This document shows, one piece after another, positions 56,116 to 64,000 of a stretch of DNA of 64,000 nucleotides. The DNA lies in NCBI GenBank assembly GCA_036971715.1, contig JAVHJL010000002.1, forward strand, positions 3,628,501 through 3,692,500. Direction: 5' to 3'. Under the pieces are notes generated by a model. The model was given only the letters and a program-made list of their open reading frames with translations. It searched no databases and was not told where the DNA came from. Position numbers and translations under genes: made by a program. The first letter of the stretch is position 1. Every line of letters starts with the position of its first letter. This DNA is from Arthrobotrys musiformis (taxonomy: Eukaryota > Ascomycota > Orbiliomycetes > Orbiliales > Orbiliaceae).

Positions 56116-58118
56116 ATGAGGGGACGGCGCATAACCCTCCTCCCGCTCCTCCTCCTAAAACTCGCAGGAACGGCACAATCCTTCATCCTGGGATTCCAAC
56201 TCTCCTCCGCCCCAAACATACAACTGAAAAACTACCCATACCCAGACCGCAATGCGACCCCCGTGGACCTGACGAACTGTCAGGAAGGACCGGGGGAGGA
56301 GGTCTTAGCCGTCGGTGTGATAAATGGTGTAAGCCAGGGCATTGCGATGAATACGAGGCAAAAGATGAAGGGGATAGCTCTGTGGAGGGATCCCGGCTGT
56401 CCGCCTGAGACGCCGGATTATCTTATCAGCTGGAGGGAAGGGGTGGATGGGATGCAGCTTGCGGATATGGCGTTGGCCGGGTCGGTTATTGTCGTCGGCA
56501 GCTGGATGGATTTGGAGGGGGGTAATACGCTTCTGCAGAGGTTGGGCCCGCCGTTTGGGTATATCTACAAGTTCGGGGTCGCTGGCGCCGGGACCGTTAA
56601 TCTCGAGGGTAGTGGCGATATCTACGATGGTGAGAGGATATATGTGGAAGAAGGGATGCCGGTTATTACGAGAGGACAGAGGAAGACTCTGGCTGCTGTG
56701 AAGTTGGAGTTGATGAAGAAGGCCGCGGTCATACGAAGGGCGTTTTTGACGGTCGATGAGGTGGACAGCGGCGGTGAAACTCCTGAGGGGGTCGGGCAGC
56801 ATTTGTTCGATACCGATCCCAACCCTTGGGCGAGTGCGAGCGGTGGCGGCGAACAGCACCGACTGGAGCAATTGACGTCGATGTTGAACACCATCGACCC
56901 GCAGAGTCAAAGGCAAAATCAGGGTCAACAACCTCAAAACATGATGTCAAATCCCTTCCTGGGGCTTTTGCACGGCCCGCAGCTCCGCAATACCAACAGT
57001 CAATTCCAGGGCTTCAATCCGTACCAGCCTGTTTACTTCTCCGGACCACAGATGGTGCAGCGGCCTAGTTACATGCTGACTCCACAGATGTACCTCCAGC
57101 GAGATACACTCTTCGGGACTAATCAGAACAATGGACCCCAGGTTCTCACAACGGGAGCATCAAACCAAGCAAATGCGAATGGTCCAGGGCAGAATTGGCC
57201 ACAGGGGACGAGGAAATCCCTGGAGGAGGAACTATCCCGTCTGGGATACGAATTGGGGCGATCGAACCCATGGCTTCAGTCGATGAAGTCCAGCGACGAA
57301 CAGATCTTATGCGTAACTTCCTTTCGAACGCCGACGATACCACCATTGAAGATATCGGCGGCGAGTGGCCCACAATCAGGATGGATAAGAGTCGAATCCC
57401 CCCGGATTTGCGGGATGACCCACCGATAAAGGATGAAGGAGAGCCGAATAGAGCGGCAGGTGGTAACGAGCAGGTACTGGTGGATGAAGGGGGGGAGCGG
57501 GATGTGATCGAAGAAATCACCATGTCGAGGGATATTCCCGGGTTTGGGCCCGGTGTTATGGATATACCCCAGCACTTTGGAGATAATCCATATTACGCCC
57601 AGCCCCCGATTGGACAATTTGGATGGGGGTTTGCGGGACCCGACCCGAATTATCAAGACCCGTACCCTTACTATAATAACTTCCAGGGCCCGCAGAGGGA
57701 ACAGCTGCCGCCGGGGTGGCCTACGAGCGGCCAGTTTGGCACATGGAGCATGCAGGAAAGCTACCCCAGAATTTTGTCGGAGATGTACAACGCCCAGCAG
57801 GCTGGAGGCCAACTGGGAGAGCAAGATCCCGAGATTCAGTTTGCGGGATATGAAGGCCAAGACGAGGGGCCGAATATTGACGAGAACTCCCCGAATGATG
57901 AGAATCAAAGAATACAATTCGAAGCGGGAATAGGAGCGGGAGGGGTACAAGTAATACCGAGAGCAGGAGGATTTCCCAATCCCGGAAACGTCCAGGACGG
58001 GGACCAGATCGTTGAAGAAGAGCAACTATTTGAAGAAGAGTACTCGCCGATGGATGACGGCGATTTCTTTGCGGATGATGAGAACTTTTCTGGAGAAACC
58101 CGGCTTTCGGGGCCTTAA
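56116..58118 (+). CDS. unknown secreted protein; two overlapping frames, probably one gene
   Basis: Not recognised. Frame A (56116-57429) starts with a signal peptide, ITLLPLLLLKLAGTAQS, then a globular-looking part (VLAVGVINGVSQGIAMNTRQ, YLISWREGVDGMQLADMALA, GSVIVVGSWMDLEGGNTLLQ) and a Gln/Asn/Pro-rich stretch. Frame B (57195-58118) begins without a convincing start and continues in acidic, Gln/Asn/Tyr/Pro-rich style to a stop (DFFADDENFSGETRLSGP). The two overlap by ~235 nt. A 41-nt intron 57239-57279 (GT...CAG) would join them into 653 residues, but it is short and lacks a clear branch site. Alternatives are a one-base sequence error, a frameshift mutation, programmed frameshifting, or two genes. 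N-terminal similarity to phosphatidylinositol-type or effector families was not evident. Confidence 0.6.
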
Positions 58119-58245
58119 AATACGTACACATGTAGATATAATGCCAGTTGCAAAGCTATGTCGACAATAGTGATACTATGCACGTAGGTACGCTAAATGC
58201 AAATACTTTCGAGCTACAAAATTACTCAAACGAAAATTTGGTTAT

Positions 58246-60071
58246 TCACGCGACAACCCCTTCAGTTTTAAGGCCGTCAATTTGATCCGACGTGAAGCCC
58301 AATTCCTGCAGAATATCATTCGTGTCTTCGCCCAATGTTGGTGGGGCGTGGCGGATCGATACCTCGGCGTCCGAGAATTTGAACGGGGTATTGATGAGTT
58401 TAATCGGGCCGCAGGCTTCGTGGTGCACTTCCTTCACCATGTCCCGGGCAAGGACTTTTGGTACTATTAGTTCCATATTACGAAATATCAATGGAACAAC
58501 AAAGACATAACTCACCATGATCGTGGTGTAGCGTGTCATAAACATCATTGACAGCTGCATACGGCATCCCGCTGCCCTCAAATATCTCCAACCACTCCTA
58601 TAACACCAACTTATCAGCATTGTAGCATTCGGGGTAGATTTGATGTGCACACCTGTGTAGTTCTCCTCTTCGTCTCTTCCCCAATCATGGGAACGAGAAT
58701 ATATCGATACTCGACCCTTTTTTCATTTGTCACAAATCTTTCATCGGAAGCCCACTCTGGGTACCCAATCTTATTACACAAAATCCCAAATAATCTATCA
58801 TTACCCCCTCCCAGCAAAATACTCCCGTCAGATGTAGGAAATGCCTCGTAAGGTACGATGCTGGGGTGTGCAGTGCCCCATCTACCCCCGTCTCGTTTTC
58901 CAGATACCAGGACCGAGGACGCAATATTAGCCAATGTCGCAACTTGGCAGTCGGAAAGTGACATGTCGATATGCTGGCCCTGGGATGTGGAAGCACGGGA
59001 TAAAAGAGCGGCGAGGATGGCGTTGGAGGTGTACAGCCCCGTTGTTAAATCTGTCACTGCGACGCCCACTTTGACCGGGGAGCCGTCACGTTCGCCGGTG
59101 ATGTGCATTAACCCCATTTCTCTAGCGATAGTTTTAGCAGTTTTTCAAACATCGCACTCAAATTTCAAGATTAGTAGCTGTATGTAAACTTACGCCTCGA
59201 CCATAACATCGTACCCGGCCCTATCACTATAGGGACCAGTCTGTCCGTATCCCGTAATGCTAGCGTATATCAAACCTTTGTTCTCCTTTTTCAGTGTTTC
59301 ATAGTCGAGACCGTATTTGGCCAGAGTTCCGGGGAGATAGTTTTCTACCAATACGTCGCTTGTTCTTGCGAGGGCTTTGACGATAGCTTGTCCTTCGGCT
59401 GCCCTAAAGTCCAAAGCGAGCGATCGTTTGTTCCTGCTCGCGGGGTTAGATAATGTTTCGTTACTTCCCCTCGCAAGAATACGAACCTGTTCACCTATTT
59501 TTTCGTTTCGGTACTTTTAGTATCCACCTACATATTAGATGTATGTATTTGATGATATATACTAACTGCAAGAAAATATGCGCTCTCTCCGGGCCCAGAT
59601 TTCCCGTCCTTTCGTGGCGCATACGGTGGGCCCCAAGCTCGAGTATCGTCACCCCTAGTGACATGCTCGACTTTGATAACATCCGCACTGTCAAAAGGAG
59701 AAAAGAGAAGAAGAAAAATTGTTAGAATAGGAAAAAATAAATAGACAGGGGAAGTTAATGGAAAAGGCAGCATACCCTAAATCGCCCAGTATTTGCGTGC
59801 AGTAAGGCTATCCAAAGGTTAGTTAACCGTTTGTGTTGAAATTGTGGTAGATTTTGGCAAGCTCCGGGAAGCACCAACATACTCCAGCGAGCACTCTGGT
59901 CAGGTCGAGGACCCGAACCCCGGCGAGAGGGGACGGCTTGGCCTTGGCCGGTACGGTGCTCTGGTGTCTAATGTGCCAAAGGATCCCGCTTCGAGGGGAA
60001 ACTTGTAGCCGTATTCCCATTGAGTTACGGGATCCGGCGCATAAGGTAAGGTTGGACATAGACCTCTTCAT
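58246..60071 (-). CDS. class III CoA-transferase, SUGCT-like, probably mitochondrial
   Basis: CaiB/BaiF-family transferase; the human relative SUGCT moves CoA between succinyl or hydroxymethylglutaryl donors and glutarate. Eight exons: 60071-59883, 59807-59776, 59687-59567, 59494-59487 (8 nt), 59433-59194, 59121-58653, 58597-58516, 58463-58246; 1359 nt, 452 residues. Motifs: PLAGVRVLDLTRVLAG, PYCTQILGDLGADVIKVEH, VNRNKRSLALDFR, VLVENYLPGTLAKYGLDY, YASITGYGQTGPYSDRAGYD with the catalytic aspartate, VGVAVTDLTTGLYTSNAILA, and AHPSIVPYEAFPTSDG. The first ~45 residues are Arg/Ser-rich with no acidic residue, consistent with mitochondrial import. The 8-nt exon is required to give VNRNKR. Confidence 0.9.
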
Positions 60072-60501
60072 GGTGAATTGAAGATGCTTGGCTTGGTAGT
60101 ATTTGTCTATTCCTCGGTGTTATTGTAATTAAATGTAGGTCTTTCGATCTCTAGATCTTGGTAGTACGTAGTGGGCTGAAAATCCTCTGGGCTAGATAAC
60201 ATTGGCTGCTACTTAGCTTCGGAGTCTTGACATGTTTGAAGCTTCATGCAAGCTCGGGCAGCAAGTGCGGGTAACTACGGCTGAATTTGGAGCTACCCCG
60301 GATTCTGGGCCCGAGGGAGCAGAGCGGGTTTCGGACGACTAGCGGGCGGTAGTCGGTAGCAGCAGCTGCCGCACACGGAACCATTTAGATGTTTGTCAAG
60401 TTTGGAAGCAACATGTAATTATCTCACTCATCAAGAGCATCTAGTAGCTTCCTGATGATAGACAGTGCAGTAAGTACTTAGGTAGTGTGTAATGAGTTTT
60501 G
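60072..60501. other. intergenic spacer
   Basis: 430 bp between the CoA-transferase start and the upstream minus-strand methyltransferase end; promoter of the former expected here. Confidence 0.5.
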
Positions 60502-61673
60502 TTATTTCAAAATACCAACATGGACAACATAACCACCACCTTCCATCAGACCCTTTCCTCCATCGTCACAGTCCTTGTAGAGTTTGTCTGGGAGGCGCCA
60601 CACTCGGAATTTGGCGCAGAAGGCTTTCATGAATGCCTCTAGCACATCAGGGGACCTCAGTTCTTGTGCGACCATGACCAATGTTACATTGTGGTCGGTT
60701 TCGCCAGTTGCAGCTTCACCCCTGTTCAACTTGCTTAGATCGGCCATGGTGTCTACCAGCGGTTCGACTAAAGATTCGTTGTATATGCAGTCTGCCGCGA
60801 GAATCACATCGATTTGTTTGGTTTTGAACTCCGGGATGGAGGATACTTCTGTTAGTTGCCAATCGAGGGGTAGGACAGTCGCATTCCCCGTGGTGGCTTG
60901 AGGCGATGTTTCCGCCGCGCCTTTTTTAGGTCGTTTATTTGAGGGCTTCTCCCTCGACCTCGAAGGCTTTCCAGTAGCTTCTTTATAGTTTTCTGATATG
61001 TTCTTCCTCAATAGCTTGAGACAGTATTCTTGATCAGTTGCATAATAGGCCCCTACGGACGGCGCGAAGGATACGGCGAGAACACCTGACGTTCCAGCCC
61101 CCAGTTCGACTACTGTGTAATCTGGCTTCAAGATCTGTTGGGAGACGGTGTTACATGGATGGGTGAGCCAACTGGCGAGGAGAGGCGTAACTTTCCAAAG
61201 AACAGCCCCTGTTGTGCCCGCCTCCCTGGTCGAGGTAAGCAGCGACGGGGACTGGTGGATTGTGAGATCCTGGGAATTGATTGATACCGAGACGGTGGAT
61301 TCGGTACGGTTGACAAAGCCTAGGTCCTGGAGCAGTTTAGTTTGTAGTACTACTCTCTAAAATGACAATAGTAAAAAGATACCCTCGTGCTTGAGGACAT
61401 CGATGATAGAACACTTGCGCAAATCACATCTGCGCTATCATTTTTTCTTTTCTTTCTTCTTTTTGGCATTTAAATATGCATTGGCGCCTGATGTCTCAAG
61501 ATGTCACTGTGACTTACCCTGTTATCTGGTTTGTTTAAGAATAGGAGAAAGCATTCTAGAATCAAAGTGTCAGATATCCAGCTTCCTGCCTCGAACGTCA
61601 AAAACGGACACTAACCTTCTTCAGGGTCGCGGACCTCGAATTCGTCGTCAATGCTTGAGACCAAGTCCGACAT
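60502..61673 (-). CDS. RKM5: Rkm5-type (METTL21-like) lysine methyltransferase
   Basis: Seven-beta-strand SAM-dependent methyltransferase; yeast Rkm5 modifies ribosomal protein L1. Exons are 61673-61616, 61555-61518 (38 nt) and 61356-60502; 951 nt, 316 residues. The N-terminus reads MSDLVSSIDDEFEVRDPEE, then FLLFLNKPDNRRVVLQTKLL. Family features are GTTGAVLWKVTPLLASWL, motif I VVELGAGTSGVLAV, YATDQEYCLKLLRKNI, VLPLDWQL, the DVILAADCIYNESLVEPLVD loop (motif IV) and VTLVMVAQELRSPDVLEAF, all matching the Rkm5 group rather than the elongation-factor methyltransferases. A Lys/Arg-rich insert (RSREKPSNKRPKKG) is inside the domain. The second intron is about 160 nt. L1 as substrate is inferred from family only. 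Confidence 0.82.
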
Positions 61674-64000
61674 TGGCAATAGTTTGCGTTGAAATGAGCT
61701 GCTAGTGGCACAATGCAACAGAGTGGACCGAATGAAACTTGACGTCAAGCCCGCTGGCGCCTGCTATGCATGTCTGTATGTATAAGTACTGATATGGTGT
61801 ATGCGATATTAAATCAAAATCTTGAAAGGCAAGGGGCGGACATATGGACGTGTACGTACATGTATGTACCGTGCTATAACCGCTCGTAATCCTATTACAT
61901 GCCATGTATGTATGAAGTCTGTACGTATGTTTGTATGCAAGTATATGGCGGGGTGGCCGATGAGATGGGATTTCTTATCCACCTGCTTAGAAGCGAAAGT
62001 TAGGCGAGAGACAGCTTCAGAACAGCCGCAGACTTTTCCGTTACCAGACAATTAGCTAATCTGGGTAAATTGTCCAAGGTTTGAGCCTCGGTATGCCCCA
62101 TTCGAAGGTCCTATCAGATGCATGAAATTGCCCAGTCCTTTGCAAATTTGATTGAATAATCCCCGACATCATTTGAACCAGAGATGGAAAGGTCTACGGC
62201 AGCGGCGCAGGCTTCCTCGACAAGATGTCCAAGGGAAGCTGTGCGCTTCTTTGCAATGCAACTGTGTCCGATATCAAAGCGGAAGGAATCAATCACATTC
62301 ACTGCTTCAGGAAAACGAGGTAAAACCGTCTAGCCTCGGTTTTTTTGTTTTGTTTTTGCGAGTATTCCAATGCAGATGCAAATTGGAAATAGCAATATCA
62401 TCGGAATGCCATGCATATAAATTATCAGCGGCCGCGGGAGGTGCACTACTTCTTATACGAACTGGGCTGCCATATGCCGTGATCCTGCTTCGGTCCTTTT
62501 TCTTTCTTTCTTTGCTATCCACTCCAGCCGTTTTACGTTTACGATCCTCCCATCGTCGAATTATCAGCTGAAAAGTCGCCTGACCCTCGACATCTCATTG
62601 GAACCAACGCCCAGGACAGGCCCAAGAAACGCCCAGGGTCGACATCTCGATATAAACTGTCTCGCCAAGGAGCTTTCCCCAGCCTTCTGTCTCTTAGCCA
62701 AAGCATAATAACATATCGGATCTGTGTACCTGTGGTATCGCGACCTGCAGGACCACCGAAAGCATCCCCACCAAAAAGAAAAAGTGACAGGTGCAATCAA
62801 TATCAGCAGGCTTTTTGAGCCCAGACAAAGCGGGAGAGTGACCAGGTTCCTTGGCCGCGATATTGACCTGAACCCCAGCAAGCCATCCACCCCGTTTGTT
62901 CGTTCATCGTGCGTGCGTGCGTGCTTGGGGGAAAAAGAAGACGAAGGACGAGGATAAGATCTGAAGAGGAGGCCCTTTAAACAGCCATCGTGTCCCACCC
63001 GGTCTTCCATTTCTCTTTCCCGTCTCCCATCCTCACCCCTCCGTTCGAGTTCGATTTGATAGATATATAAGTAAGCAAGTACACTTTATATCTCCCACAG
63101 TTTGTAGAACCGTACAGACATTTTGCACAAGGCCGGGATCAACGGTTTTCGACATAACCTTTGCGGGTGAGTACTAGACTAGTGGATTGGATTGGATTGG
63201 ATTGTTCTTTGTTCTTCCTTGTTCTTCTTCTTCGCCTGTCGAGTTATCGTCTGTTTGTGTACAGAACCCCAGTCAGTTGTTTGTCAGTTGTCTCCACCCC
63301 GTTGGTTCGTTCATTACCCCGGATTGTCCATACCTGGAGGAAGAGTGTCGAGATATCAAAAAGAAGCAGCCCGCTTGTGAACGGATGCCTGCTTATGTAA
63401 AGCCAACGAACGAACGAACCGTTGACCTGCTTGTTTCCGCGCCTTGGGCACGTTTTCAGCAGCTGCATTCCTTGGAGCTGGGTTCTTTTTCTGCCGTTTC
63501 GATCCTGAACTGCCACACGGGCCAGCAAGCCAGCAAGCCAGCAAGCAAGCCAGCCCAGCCAGCCCAGCCGGTTCAGCAGTAGAAGCAGCAGCGGCAGTGG
63601 CAGCGGAGGAGAGCAAGCTTGAGCACATCTCCCAACAAAACGGAGCCCGTCCATTGCAGACAGACTCTCTGACTCTTCTCACCACATCTCTCTTCTCCTC
63701 TCCCCTTCTTTCCCTTTCCCATCTCTTCCCAGCCATCGACAATAACCCCCCCAAGCATCACCAGTGTTTGCATCATCACCATCAGATTCAAAAGGCAAAA
63801 AACCAAAAAGACATAGCAAAAAAAGGTGCCGTTGTTTCTTTCTTCCCCTTGCGTGACTCGCAGTCGACGTCATCCCCGTTTGGCCTGTCCGAGCTTGCGT
63901 GGATGCGTGGTGCGTGGTGCATGTGTGTGTGCCTGTGTGTGTGCCTGTATGCCTGTTTGTAGGCCTGTCGGCCGCCGCCTGTAGTTCCTCGTTTTCGCGC
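61674..64000. other. intergenic or upstream leader, no gene seen
   Basis: 2.3 kb to the right edge. TGTA/TACG-rich repeats lie near 61850-61940. From about 62.9 kb the sequence turns pyrimidine-rich with short tandem repeats (GGATT near 63183, CAGCAAGC near 63520, GTGTGTGCCT near the edge), like a long leader or promoter of a plus-strand gene beyond the window (inference). Small frames show no domain. Confidence 0.5.

Noticed and set aside
57276..58025. 249-residue minus-strand frame
   Set aside because: Antisense of the unknown secreted gene; no start context, domain or signal.
63444..63962. 172-residue frame at the right edge
   Set aside because: Encodes simple-repeat residues (Ala/Ser/Lys/Gln from CAGCAAGC) and has no domain.

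Overview
The window reads as nuclear DNA of a filamentous ascomycete (Pezizomycotina). Genes have short introns (about 50-90 nt) with GTATGT/GTAAGT donors and CTAAC-type branch sites. The content is conserved fungal housekeeping plus lineage markers: an NDT80/VIB-1/XprG-type regulator, a fungal rhodopsin-domain (PTH11-like) membrane protein, a fused single-chain isopropylmalate isomerase and a trifunctional folate-synthesis protein. I cannot name the genus. There is no ribosomal DNA, no recognisable transposase or reverse transcriptase, no PKS/NRPS cluster and no CRISPR array.

Layout. 0-12 kb: 3' part of a Bem1-type polarity scaffold (+); GH47 alpha-mannosidase (-); Ufe1/syntaxin-18 SNARE (-); a PHD-finger protein (+); the Arf-GAP Glo3 (-). 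12-20 kb: an 87-residue unknown (+), nitronate monooxygenase (-), FOL1 (+), eIF3g (+). 21-24 kb: rhodopsin-domain protein (+). 24.1-33.2 kb: a 9-kb gene-poor tract full of simple repeats. 33-41 kb: VIB-1/NDT80-like factor (+), LEU1 (+). 41-48 kb: an orphan repeat protein (+), a small very acidic protein (+), the nucleoporin Seh1 (-). 48-55.6 kb: a kinesin, probably kinesin-6 (+), an unrecognised type I membrane protein (-), cystathionine beta-lyase (+), an intron-containing tRNA-Pro(CGG) (-), an AN1 zinc-finger protein (+). 56-62 kb: an unknown secreted protein whose reading frame shifts midway (+), a class III CoA-transferase of the SUGCT type (-), an Rkm5-type lysine methyltransferase (-). 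61.7-64 kb: no gene seen, possibly a leader of a gene beyond the edge.

Most multi-exon models were built by joining reading frames at GT/AG sites until the total length was a multiple of three. All of those used for CDS entries closed this way, except the rhodopsin-domain protein, whose early exons remain unresolved. Several gene pairs are divergent over about 0.5 kb (GLO3/87-aa protein, SEH1/kinesin, membrane protein/cystathionine beta-lyase), so they may share promoters. Functionally the genes are not a pathway cluster. Three touch secretion (mannosidase, Ufe1, Glo3) and three touch amino-acid or folate metabolism (FOL1, LEU1, cystathionine beta-lyase), but they are scattered. I did not find a convincing new multi-gene system. 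The best leads are single loci: an 8-nt microexon, stop-free introns of length 3n, two orphan low-complexity proteins and the gene-poor tract.
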